NCBI GenBank assembly: GCA_964574325.1 | Contig: CAZNMY010000009.1 | Location: 1 to 64,000, forward strand | Length of the DNA: 64,000 bases | From: CAMDPA01 sp964574325 | GTDB taxonomy: Bacteria; Pseudomonadota; Alphaproteobacteria; Rhizobiales; Hyphomicrobiaceae | Reading direction: 5' to 3' | Shown here: piece by piece, positions 8,821-16,467 of the stretch | How positions within the stretch are numbered: the stretch's first letter is position 1 | Layout: each line of letters starts with the position of its first letter | Notes under the pieces: model-generated | The model's input: only the letters and a program-made list of their open reading frames with translations | What the model was told of the DNA's origin: nothing | Database searches by the model: none | Position numbers and translations under genes: made by a program

Positions 8821-9798
8821 TCAAGGCTTCTTGAGACCGGCAGCATTCGCTGCTTCGAGGAAGTTGCGGCGGTCTCTCGTGAACGATGCTTCGACTTCAG
8901 CCTTCGTCTCGCCGCCCGGCACGATACCCAGCGTCAGCAGCTTCTTCGTCATCTCGGGCGTCTTGACGAATTCCGTGACCGCCGTGCGCAGCTTCGATGT
9001 GATCGCTTCGGGCGTCTTTGCCGGAGCGAAGAAACCGTTCCACGATTGGAAGACGAAGTCCGGCACCGTCTCGGAGATCGTCGGCAGGTCGGGAGCGGTC
9101 GCGAGGCGAGCCCCGGTACCCACGGCGAGCAGTCTGATCTTCGTCATGTCGGTGCCGAGCAGGATCGACGCGTTGCCGAAATAGAAATCGACATTCCCTG
9201 CCAGCAGTTCGGTGATGGCCTGCGGCTCGCCACGTGCAGCGACCATCGGGATTTGGACGCCGGTTCGCTTGAACAGCAGGAGCGGCGCGAGGTGGCTGAT
9301 GTTGTTCGCACCGGCGACGATGAAATTCAGCTTGCCCGCGTTCGCCTTCGCATGATCGATGAATTCACGCAGCGTCGTGACGGGAAGGCTGCGCTTGACC
9401 GCGACGACCTGGGCGCTCGTTCCCACGTTGGTGATCGGCACCAGCGCCTTGTCGAAGTCGAACGGGACTGTCTGGATCTGCGGTGTCAGAACGACGAGAA
9501 TGCTCGGCCCGAACAGCAGCGTGTGTCCATCGGGATCGGCTTCACCGACTTGGGTGCTGCTGATGACGCCGCCTGCACTCGGCCGATTGATGACGACGAA
9601 CGGCTTCCCAAACACCTTGGCGAGGTGCTCGGTAGCGAGGCGTGCCATCAAGTCCGTGCTCCCGCCGGCTGCGGTGGGGAGTATCACCGAGACCTGCTTG
9701 CTCGGCCATTCCTGTGCCAGCAACGCGACGTTCGAGATCAGGAGTGCGGCGGCGGCGACTGCCGACGCACCAGTGAGTTTCAAGAACGATTTCATCAT
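8821..9798 (-). CDS. Bug/TctC-family periplasmic solute-binding protein
   Basis: A 325-residue exported protein. The signal peptide covers about residues 1-29 (hydrophobic AVAAAALLISNVALLAQ), followed by the family's opening EWPSKQVSVILPTAAGGSTDL with the AGG ligand-carboxylate loop. A second hallmark, ADPDGHTLLFG, follows near residue 88. Family members bind small carboxylates or aromatic acids, often for TctAB uptake; no TctA or TctB gene is in the window, so it may work with distant TctAB or as a sensor. It is 71 bases downstream of the lyase gene on the same strand, which suggests it captures the substrate of this catabolic cluster. Confidence 0.92.
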   Translation of the reverse strand: MMKSFLKLTGASAVAAAALLISNVALLAQEWPSKQVSVILPTAAGGSTDLMARLATEHLAKVFGKPFVVINRPSAGGVISSTQVGEADPDGHTLLFGPSILVVLTPQIQTVPFDFDKALVPITNVGTSAQVVAVKRSLPVTTLREFIDHAKANAGKLNFIVAGANNISHLAPLLLFKRTGVQIPMVAARGEPQAITELLAGNVDFYFGNASILLGTDMTKIRLLAVGTGARLATAPDLPTISETVPDFVFQSWNGFFAPAKTPEAITSKLRTAVTEFVKTPEMTKKLLTLGIVPGGETKAEVEASFTRDRRNFLEAANAAGLKKP

Positions 9799-9869
9799 CG
9801 TCTCCGGTTATTGGCGCGAGTGCACGGGAGTTGGAGTGCACGTTGTAGCTCGAAGGTCGTCTCGCAGCT

Positions 9870-10730
9870 TCAGTTCTGGGCGAACTTCTTTTCGAACGCC
9901 CAGACGTCCTCGAAGCCGATGAGCTTGTTGAATTCGGCGAACGAGTAGAGGTCGATATCCCCAGAGGTTTCCCCATGGTCCAGCAGGTCGCGGTAGGAGC
10001 GGGTGAGCGCCGCGCCGACGGTCAGGAAACCGAGCGCGGGATGGATGGCGATCGCGTAGCCCATTTTGTGCAGGCGATCCGCGGACAGGAGGGGCGTCCG
10101 TCCACCGTTGACCATGTTGGCGAACAGCGGCGCGTCGATCTCGTCGGCGACGCGGAGCATTTCCTCCTCGCTCTCCGGAGCTTCGACGAACACCACGTCG
10201 GCGCCGGCTTTCGCGAATGCCTTGCCGCGTCTGATGGCTTCGTCGATGCCGAGCGAAGTCCGCGAATCTGTGCGTGCGATGATCAGGAAGTCATCGCTGC
10301 GCCGGCTGTCGACCGCCACCTCGATCTTCCGCACCATGTCTTCGAGCGGTATCACGCGCCGGTTGGGCGTATGGCCGCACTTCTTCGGAAATTCCTGGTC
10401 CTCGATCTGGATCGCCGAGACGCCCGCATCCTCGTAGCCGCGAACCGTGTGGCGCACGTTCAGCAGCCCGCCGTATCCCGTATCGGCGTCGGCGATGATC
10501 GGCTTTTGCGTCATCTTCGCCATCTGCGCGATCCGCTCGATCATGTCCCGATAGGTCGCGATGCCCGCATCCGGCAGTCCGAGATACGATGCGACGGTGC
10601 CGTAACCGGTAACGTAGAGCGCTTTGAACTCCATCGTGTTCGCGACGAGAGCGGAGATCAGGTCGAAAATGCCGGGTGCCAGGACGAACTCCCGCTCGCG
10701 CAGCGCCGCCTTGAGTTTGGGATCAGCCAT
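9870..10730 (-). CDS. Isocitrate lyase/PEP mutase superfamily C-C lyase
   Basis: A 286-residue TIM-barrel enzyme. Metal-binding DADTGYGG and the catalytic loop FPKKCGH (about residues 117-122) place it in the superfamily, and the KKCGH cysteine is the general acid of the lyases. It is shorter than isocitrate lyase. Its closest functional classes are 2-methylisocitrate, 2,3-dimethylmalate or citramalate lyase, or oxaloacetate decarboxylase, which release pyruvate or a similar keto acid. ATG at 10730 begins the conserved sequence; the frame reads further upstream only because it runs through the 12-bp promoter repeats. It leads the unit with the Bug protein, divergent from the GntR regulator. 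Confidence 0.85.
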   Translation of the reverse strand: MADPKLKAALREREFVLAPGIFDLISALVANTMEFKALYVTGYGTVASYLGLPDAGIATYRDMIERIAQMAKMTQKPIIADADTGYGGLLNVRHTVRGYEDAGVSAIQIEDQEFPKKCGHTPNRRVIPLEDMVRKIEVAVDSRRSDDFLIIARTDSRTSLGIDEAIRRGKAFAKAGADVVFVEAPESEEEMLRVADEIDAPLFANMVNGGRTPLLSADRLHKMGYAIAIHPALGFLTVGAALTRSYRDLLDHGETSGDIDLYSFAEFNKLIGFEDVWAFEKKFAQN

Positions 10731-11080
10731 GAGGTTTCTTTCGTCCGGAAATCTGGGGTGGTTCGGGCGCGCAGTGCTGACGCAACCAACGGTGTGAGGT
10801 CCCCGAAATGCTCTATTGTCCGAATGAAACGTAACCCAAAATGGCAAGTTGTCCATATCTTTCGTTTGCCGTAATCTGGGGCGCAGATCGTTTTTTTGCT
10901 TGTCGAGGGCGTGTTCTGGAGCATGCCTGGGACGTGCTTGGGTACGTGCTTGGGTACGTGCTTGGGTACGTGCTTGGGACATGCTTGGGGCAACGCATCG
11001 GGTGACGACCGGCGAAAGAAGCGGTGGCAGCAGATCGCCCGATCTCGAAGACCAGAGTGAGTGCCAGAAATGATTGCGAA
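10731..11080. promoter_or_regulatory. Divergent promoter region, lyase and gntR-type gene
   Basis: This 350-base region separates the lyase start (minus) from the GntR regulator start (plus). It contains six tandem GCTTGG-type repeats at 10925-10988, a T7 run at about 10891-10897, and two TTGTCC half-sites around 10818 and 10846 that may belong to a regulator site. The GntR protein is the natural candidate to bind here. Promoter elements themselves were not resolved. Confidence 0.55.
10925..10988. repeat. Six tandem 11-12 bp repeats, GCTTGG core
   Basis: A GCTTGG (first copy GCCTGG) core starts at 10925, 10936, 10948, 10960, 10972 and 10983, so periods are 11, 12, 12, 12 and 11. The full unit is GTGCTTGGGTAC. 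On the minus strand this is CCAAGC followed by ACGTAC. The other divergent promoter of the same gene cluster (14057-14095) has a comparable CCAAGC array. Helical phasing suggests cooperative protein binding. Confidence 0.8.
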
Positions 11081-11854
11081 ATGAGCGTCAAGGAGACATC
11101 TGTCGTCGCTCCCGCAGCAGCCGCTGAGGGGCCGCGCTATGCCCGCATCCAGAAGACGCTGGAAGCCCGTCTGATCGAGGGAGCCTATCCCGTCGGCAGC
11201 ATCATGCCGACCGAGGTCGAGCTCGCCGCCGAGTTCAACACCAGTCGTTTCACGATCCGCGAGGCGCTTCGCCATCTCCGCGAGCACGGCTACATCGAGC
11301 GTCGTCAGGGCTCCGGCACCCGCGTCCTGTCGAACAGTCCGCAGTCGTCCTATCACCAGTCGTTCGGTTCGTTGGACGAACTGTTCCAGGTCGCTGTGGA
11401 AACGTTCTTCGTGATCCTCGCGACCGACCGCATCGTGTTGTCGCCGCAGGTGGCAGAGCTCATCGGCGGCGTGCCGGGCGAGGAATGGATCCGCATCAGC
11501 GGCGTGCGATGGACGAAGCCCGGCGGCAAGCCGATCTGCTTCATCGAAAGCTACATCCCCATCCGCTTCGAAGCCGTCGTGCCGAGCCTCGGCGAGCGCC
11601 AAGTACCGTTCTTCTCGATCCTCGAGCGCCATGCGGACGGCCCGATCGAAGAAGTGGTGCAGGAGATCCGCGCGCTGCCGATGCCGCCGGAGATCTGCCG
11701 CCAGCTCGGTCAGGCTCCCGGCGGCTGGTCGCTGCAACTCCTGCGACGCTATCTGACAGATGGCGGCGTCCTCATCGCGTCGTTCAACTGGCATCCCGCC
11801 GAAGAGATGCGCTACGCCATGCACATTCACCGCAGCCGCAAAGCGTCCGAGTAG
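11081..11854 (+). CDS. GntR-family (HutC/UTRA) transcriptional regulator
   Basis: A 257-residue regulator. An N-terminal winged helix-turn-helix (about 20-90) has the typical LAAEFNTSRFTIREALRHL recognition unit and the wing GYIERRQGSGTRV. A UTRA effector-binding domain follows (about 105-250). HutC-subfamily proteins are usually repressors released by a pathway intermediate. It is divergent from the lyase/Bug unit and convergent with the FAD-monooxygenase unit, so it probably controls the cluster. ATG at 11081 is chosen because sequence before it lacks family character. Confidence 0.9.
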   Translation: MSVKETSVVAPAAAAEGPRYARIQKTLEARLIEGAYPVGSIMPTEVELAAEFNTSRFTIREALRHLREHGYIERRQGSGTRVLSNSPQSSYHQSFGSLDELFQVAVETFFVILATDRIVLSPQVAELIGGVPGEEWIRISGVRWTKPGGKPICFIESYIPIRFEAVVPSLGERQVPFFSILERHADGPIEEVVQEIRALPMPPEICRQLGQAPGGWSLQLLRRYLTDGGVLIASFNWHPAEEMRYAMHIHRSRKASE

Positions 11855-11895
11855 CACAATGCCCTTGGGGCACGCCGACGACAGACGTCGAGCGG

Positions 11896-11916
11896 TCCCG
11901 GCACGTGTTGCCGGGA
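11896..11916. terminator. Hairpin between convergent genes
   Basis: TCCCGGCA (11896-11903) pairs perfectly with TGCCGGGA (11909-11916) around a 5-base loop. It sits midway between the ends of the convergent gntR-type gene and the isomerase-fold gene. No T-run follows, so it may work as a bidirectional stop with Rho or as an RNA 3' end stabiliser. Confidence 0.5.
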
Positions 11917-11977
11917 TCCGGGATTCCAGAATGTCGACCGTCGAGAGTGTGCCGCTCCGACCGTCTGCGCGGCGCCC

Positions 11978-12724
11978 TCAATACTTGGCGAGCAGCGATC
12001 CGAAGCCCTGCACCTTGTCGGGAATGCCGTTCTTGCGCAGCGCGTGCCAGTACGTCGCCGTGTTGATCGCAATGACGGGCTTGTCGAGCCAGAATTCGGC
12101 GATGCCGGCGAGCCGTGCCATCGCGAGATTGGTTCCCACCTGCACGATCGCGTCCACGTTGGGCCCGTTGAGTTCGATGATCGCGTCGCGCAGCGTCTGC
12201 TCGGATTCGTGCGCGATCACCATCGGGCCTGCGCACTTCAGTCCCTTGAGCGCGACCACCTCGTAGCCGCAATCGGAAAAGAACCGGCGCACCTGATTGT
12301 CGCCGACCGGCATGTATGGCGTCACGACAGCGAGCCGCTTCACCTTCGGATACTGGCTCAGGGCCGCCTGGCAGGCATCCGAGCCCATCGTTACCTTCAC
12401 GCCGGCACGCTCTTCGACGCGCCGCTGAAGATCGACCGAACCCTGCTTGCCGTCCCAGAACGTCTCCGCCGACATGCCCATCACGAGATGATCCGGGCTG
12501 CACGACATGACCGAGTCGATCGAATCCATCATCGTCAAACGGATGTTGGCGATCAGCTGGTTGAAGTCGTCGTCGCTGTGCACGGGATCGTCGGGGATCG
12601 TGATGCGCGAGAAGTGATTGGTGACGCCCACCGGCCGCATCGAGTCGAACTCGGGCTGCACGGACGTGTTTGTCGACGGCGCGATCACGCCGAACTTCAT
12701 GCGATAACCGAGACTGTCCACCAT
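11978..12724 (-). CDS. Maleate isomerase/arylmalonate decarboxylase-fold protein without the catalytic Cys pair
   Basis: A 248-residue Asp/Glu-racemase-superfamily protein. The N-terminal GVIAPSTNTSVQPEF is the substrate-carboxylate loop of the maleate isomerase/AMDase branch. At the two positions where the superfamily places Cys, the sequence reads MGMSAE (Met84) and VGTNL (Gly197), so the usual two-cysteine chemistry looks impossible. Other cysteines (75, 118, 152, 164) are outside these loops. It may decarboxylate or isomerise by another route, or bind without catalysis. The start has a strong GGGAGGA site. It is 51 bases downstream of the monooxygenase gene, likely in one unit. Confidence 0.8.
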   Translation of the reverse strand: MVDSLGYRMKFGVIAPSTNTSVQPEFDSMRPVGVTNHFSRITIPDDPVHSDDDFNQLIANIRLTMMDSIDSVMSCSPDHLVMGMSAETFWDGKQGSVDLQRRVEERAGVKVTMGSDACQAALSQYPKVKRLAVVTPYMPVGDNQVRRFFSDCGYEVVALKGLKCAGPMVIAHESEQTLRDAIIELNGPNVDAIVQVGTNLAMARLAGIAEFWLDKPVIAINTATYWHALRKNGIPDKVQGFGSLLAKY

Positions 12725-12775
12725 GGTCGTTCCTCCCGAGTGCCGGCAAGTGAAGACGGCGAGTGAAGATACCGT

Positions 12776-13981
12776 TCAGGCCACGCTTTCCAGTTCGCGT
12801 AAGGATTGGATCATCGAGGACCGCAGCAGATGCGCCCGGTGCGCCTTCGGATCGGCGACCGTCCGGCGCAGTTCGTCGTGATAGGCTTTCCGAGCTGCCG
12901 GATCGGTTTCCGACATGATCCGCCGGTTGCGCAGCGTCTGCGCTTGCACGGTTTCGAGTGCAGCTTTGCGCCGCTGACGCTCGTAACGCCCCATCGTGTC
13001 GAGGGCTGCGCCGTTCCACACCTTTTTCAGTTTGTCCGCGAGATTGATCGCGTCGTGAATGCCGCCGTTCATACCCATTCCACCGAGCGGATTGTTGAGA
13101 TGCGCTGCATCGCCGGCGAGGAACACGCGGTCGAACACGTAGCGCGCCGCGACGCGCTCGTTGACGCGATAGGCCGTGGAGTGGACGATCTCGTAGGGTG
13201 CATCCGACGGACAGATCGCCTGCAACCGCTTCTGCATCGCGTCGGGCGCACGCAGTTCGGCGTCGCTCAGCGAAGCGTCTGTCGGCAGCAGCACGCGCCA
13301 GAGCGAAGGCGTGCGCAGCAGCACGACCCACTCGCTGGGATCGGTGATGTACGCGATCGGAGCGAGGTTCTCGATGTGGCGATCGAACGGGAAGTGCGTC
13401 GACATCGAGAGAAACACCTCGGGGATCGTTTCACCCTCGAACGGCACGCCGAGCACCTTGCGGATCGCGCTGCGGCCTCCGTCAGCAGCGACGAGATACC
13501 GCCCGGACAGTTCCTCCTGGCTGTTGTCGGGGCGCCGGATGGAGAGGGTCACGCCGTCCGCGTTCTGCCTGACGTCGAACGCCTCGGCTTCGTATTCGAT
13601 ATCGACCAGATCCGATGTCGACAGTCTGTCGCGCAACAGCGCCGTGAGCTTCCACTGCTCGCACTGCAGCCTGTAGGGATGCGACGTGTCATCGGCCAGC
13701 ACGCCCATGTCGAAAGTCGCGATCACGCCTTCGGTGCGGTCACGGAACTGCCACGTCGGACAGATCAGGCCCTGCTCGATCAGTTGCGCCGTGACGCCGA
13801 AACGCTCCAGCATGTCCAGCGTCGCCGGATGGAACGTCGAGGCCCTCAGATCCTTGGGCAGGCTGTAGCTCGCTTCGACGACCTTCACCGGAATACCGGC
13901 GTCCGCCAGCGCACTCGCGGCGACCAACCCGACAGGCCCCGCCCCGACGATCAGGACGCGGTCGTTCTTCGTGGTCATCAT
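12776..13981 (-). CDS. FAD-dependent aromatic-type monooxygenase
   Basis: A 401-residue class A flavoprotein monooxygenase. The dinucleotide fold VGAGPVGLVAASALADAG starts near residue 11, the DG motif is VAADGGRSAIRKVLG, and the GD motif is FLAGDAAHLNNPLGGMGMN. These three define the p-hydroxybenzoate-hydroxylase/PF01494 family, which hydroxylates activated aromatic or N-heterocyclic acids with NAD(P)H and oxygen. The substrate is not readable. Two adjacent ATG codons (13981 and 13978) follow an AGGG element. It leads the minus-strand unit with the isomerase-fold gene and is divergent from the LeuC-like gene. Confidence 0.88.
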   Translation of the reverse strand: MMTTKNDRVLIVGAGPVGLVAASALADAGIPVKVVEASYSLPKDLRASTFHPATLDMLERFGVTAQLIEQGLICPTWQFRDRTEGVIATFDMGVLADDTSHPYRLQCEQWKLTALLRDRLSTSDLVDIEYEAEAFDVRQNADGVTLSIRRPDNSQEELSGRYLVAADGGRSAIRKVLGVPFEGETIPEVFLSMSTHFPFDRHIENLAPIAYITDPSEWVVLLRTPSLWRVLLPTDASLSDAELRAPDAMQKRLQAICPSDAPYEIVHSTAYRVNERVAARYVFDRVFLAGDAAHLNNPLGGMGMNGGIHDAINLADKLKKVWNGAALDTMGRYERQRRKAALETVQAQTLRNRRIMSETDPAARKAYHDELRRTVADPKAHRAHLLRSSMIQSLRELESVA

Positions 13982-14056
13982 ATCGATCCCTGACAGTTGG
14001 CTCGCCCACTCTGGTCTCGGCCGCACTGGCTTGCCCCGGGCCTTGCACCGCTTGCA

Positions 14057-14095
14057 CCAAGCCTGCACCAAGCCTGCACCAAGCTTGTACCAAGC
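14057..14095. repeat. Four tandem 11-bp repeats, CCAAGC core
   Basis: CCAAGC starts at 14057, 14068, 14079 and 14090, exactly 11 bases apart; the unit is close to GCACCAAGCCT. The core matches, in reverse orientation, the GCTTGG array in the other divergent promoter of this cluster (10925-10988). Confidence 0.8.
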
Positions 14096-14188
14096 CGTGC
14101 GCCTCCCGCGACAACCCCGTTTTCCCCAAAAGATGTCTGGAGAATTGTCAGGACATTTCAGCTCGGATTGTTCAGATATGTCAAGATG

Positions 14189-14244
14189 ACTTCGGAAGGC
14201 ACTTCGGAAGGCACCATGGGCTGAGTTATGCAGGGTTATGCAGG
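14189..14244. repeat. Two further perfect tandem duplications
   Basis: ACTTCGGAAGGC is repeated perfectly at 14189-14200 and 14201-14212. GTTATGCAGG is repeated perfectly at 14225-14234 and 14235-14244. They lie between the CCAAGC array and the LeuC-like start. They may be slippage products or protein sites. Confidence 0.65.
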
Positions 14245-14382
14245 AGCGGAAAGTCGCGTTGCTGCTCGCAATCGCGGAGAATGCCGTTCGACTGATTTCT
14301 GCGACGCAGGCGAGACGGATTGCCAGAGCGGTTTGGCGGTGAGAGCTGGCCGGCCCGATGGAGATCGACGGGGAGAGCCGAG

Positions 14383-15789
14383 ATGAGCAAACGCACGCTC
14401 TACGACAAGATCTGGGACAGCCACGTCGTCAAGACGTACTCGGATGGCGCATCGCTGCTCTATATCGATCGCCACCTCGTTCAGGAGGTATCGAGCCCCC
14501 AGGCGTTCGAGGGTCTCGCGACGTCGGGCCGCCGTCTGCGCCGCCCCGATGCGCACGTCGCCGTCGCCGATCACGCCGTACCCACGCGCCAGCGGCACCT
14601 GCCGATGCCCGACGGCCTCGCCTCCCGCCAGGTCGCGCGGCTGATTTCGAACGCGCGCACGTTCGCCATCCCGTACATCCCGATGACCGATCGTCGTCAC
14701 GGCATCGTCCACGTCATCGGTCCTGAGCTCGGCTTCACCTTGCCCGGCGCCACGCTCGTCTGCGGCGACAGCCACACCTGCACGCATGGCGCGTTCGGCG
14801 CATTGTCGTTCGGCATCGGCTCGAGCGAGTGCGAGATGATCTTCGCCACCCAGACGCTGCGGCAGATGAAGCAGAAGCGGATGCGCGTGACGATAGACGG
14901 CATCCTCGGGCCCGGCGTGACCTCCAAGGACGTGATCCTCGCGCTGATCGCCAGGATAGGCACTGGGGGCGGTCTGGGCTACGCGATCGAATATGCGGGG
15001 CCGGGCATTTCGACAATGCCGATGGATCAGCGGATGACGCTTTGTAACATGACGATCGAAGCCGGCAGCCGCGTTGGCATGATCGCGCCCGACGATCTCA
15101 CGTTCGAGTTCCTGAAGGGCAGGCCTTTGGCTCCGGCAGCCGCGCTCTGGGATCGCGCGGTGACGAGCTGGCGCGAGCTCGCAACCGACGACGACGCAGA
15201 GTTCGACAAGGAGATCAGGCTCGACACGAGCGACCTCGCGCCTCACGTCTCCTGGGGAACGACCCCTGAGGAATCGCTGCCCGTCGGCGGCACGATTCCC
15301 GATCCTGCGCAGGAACCGGATGCCGACCGCAGCGCGCGCATGTCGCGCAGCCTGCGCTACATGGGCCTCGATGCCGGCACGCCACTCGAGGAGATCGAGA
15401 TCGACAAGGTCTTCATCGGCTCCTGCACCAACGGTCGATTGGAAGATCTCCGTCGTGCAGCAGCGGTGGCAGCAGGCCGCCGTGTCGCCGCGGGTGTCAC
15501 AGCGATCGTCGTCCCGGGGTCTGCTGCCGTGCGGCACGCTGCCGAAGCCGAAGGCCTCGATCGAATCTTCTCCGAGGCCGGCTTCGAATGGCGCCAGTCC
15601 GGTTGTTCGCTCTGCGTTGCGATGAATGACGACCGCCTGGAGGAAGGCGAGCGCTGCGCCTCGACCTCGAACCGGAACTTCGAGGGACGCCAAGGGCGCG
15701 GCGGACGAACGCATCTCATGAGTCCCGAGATGGCGGCAGCGGCTGCCGTCACGGGGCGTATCACCGATGTCCGGCGATTGAAGGCGTGA
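14383..15789 (+). CDS. LeuC-type aconitase-family hydro-lyase, large subunit
   Basis: A 468-residue protein with full LeuC architecture. It has the [4Fe-4S] ligands in GSCTNGR and in SGCSLC near the C-terminus, GDSHTCTHGAFG, and the closing block STSNRNFEGRQGRGGRTHL. It should interconvert a 2-hydroxy and a 3-hydroxy acid through an alkene, with the LeuD-type subunit encoded 3 bases downstream. Isopropylmalate isomerase is the annotation by similarity. Context (no leuB, catabolic neighbours, iteron promoter) makes a catabolic relative such as maleate, citraconate or dimethylmaleate hydratase plausible. GGGGAGAG precedes the ATG. Confidence 0.88.
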   Translation: MSKRTLYDKIWDSHVVKTYSDGASLLYIDRHLVQEVSSPQAFEGLATSGRRLRRPDAHVAVADHAVPTRQRHLPMPDGLASRQVARLISNARTFAIPYIPMTDRRHGIVHVIGPELGFTLPGATLVCGDSHTCTHGAFGALSFGIGSSECEMIFATQTLRQMKQKRMRVTIDGILGPGVTSKDVILALIARIGTGGGLGYAIEYAGPGISTMPMDQRMTLCNMTIEAGSRVGMIAPDDLTFEFLKGRPLAPAAALWDRAVTSWRELATDDDAEFDKEIRLDTSDLAPHVSWGTTPEESLPVGGTIPDPAQEPDADRSARMSRSLRYMGLDAGTPLEEIEIDKVFIGSCTNGRLEDLRRAAAVAAGRRVAAGVTAIVVPGSAAVRHAAEAEGLDRIFSEAGFEWRQSGCSLCVAMNDDRLEEGERCASTSNRNFEGRQGRGGRTHLMSPEMAAAAAVTGRITDVRRLKA

Positions 15790-15792
15790 ATC

Positions 15793-16467
15793 ATGAAGCC
15801 ATTTCTGAATCTCACTGCTGTCGCGGCTCCGCTGCCCGAGGCGAACATCGACACAGACATCATATTTCCCGCGCGGTTCCTGCTCTTGCTCGACAAGAAG
15901 GGCCTCGGTGCGCACCTGTTCAACGAACGGCGGGCGAAGACGGCGAATAGAAACGAACGCTTCGTGCTCGACCGGCCGCCGTACGATCGCGCTGAAATCC
16001 TCGTTGCCGGCGCCGACTTCGGCGTGGGGTCGAGCCGCGAGCACGCGGTATGGGCTCTGGCTGATTTCGGCATCCGCTGCGTGATCGCGCCGAGCTTCGG
16101 CGAGATCTTCTACGCCAACTGCTTCAAGAACGGCCTGCTGCCGATCGTGCTCTCGCAGCGGGACACCGACACCGTGATGAGCGAGGCACAGCAGCGAAAG
16201 TCGGTTACGGTGGATCTCGAAGCGCAACAGGTTCGCATCGGCGACGGCCGCGTGATGTCGTTTCAGATCGATGCTTTCCGCAAGCGTGCACTGCTGCTCG
16301 GCCTCGACGATATCGGCGCCGTGCTGGAGGACGATGCGGACGACATCGAAGCATTCGAGGCCAGGCAGCGCGTCGCCAGTCCATGGCTTTACCTGACGCC
16401 GGCAGAGCTTTCGCATTTCGGCGACCTCGACACGACGGGCGAGCCTGACGCGGAGAAGACGAGATGA
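15793..16467 (+). CDS. LeuD-type aconitase-family hydro-lyase, small subunit
   Basis: A 224-residue swivelling-domain subunit. Hallmarks are NIDTDIIFPARFL near residue 18, GADFGVGSSREHAVWAL near 75 and FYANCFKNGLLPI near 108. The GSSREH loop binds the substrate carboxylate. It starts 3 bases after the large subunit and overlaps the next gene by 4 bases (ATGA), so the three genes are almost certainly co-translated. Length is slightly above the usual 200 residues. Substrate class as for the large subunit. Confidence 0.9.
   Translation: MKPFLNLTAVAAPLPEANIDTDIIFPARFLLLLDKKGLGAHLFNERRAKTANRNERFVLDRPPYDRAEILVAGADFGVGSSREHAVWALADFGIRCVIAPSFGEIFYANCFKNGLLPIVLSQRDTDTVMSEAQQRKSVTVDLEAQQVRIGDGRVMSFQIDAFRKRALLLGLDDIGAVLEDDADDIEAFEARQRVASPWLYLTPAELSHFGDLDTTGEPDAEKTR

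Larger units (their letters stand above)
13982..14382. promoter_or_regulatory. Divergent promoter region, monooxygenase and leuC-like gene
   Basis: This 401-base region is dense in short tandem repeats: four CCAAGC units (14057-14095), ACTTCGGAAGGC twice (14189-14212) and GTTATGCAGG twice (14225-14244). It also contains TTGTCAGGACAT (about 14146-14157), a TGTC-AG-GACA palindrome of the GTnnnnAC type that HutC-like regulators can bind. No coding gene is evident. Confidence 0.55.

Noticed and set aside
7252..9948. 898-codon plus-strand frame opposite the kinase and Bug genes
   Set aside because: Antisense shadow of two clear genes, with His/Arg/Glu-rich composition.
10925..10988. CRISPR-like array
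   Set aside because: Units are 11-12 bases without spacers, so this is a tandem repeat, not a CRISPR.
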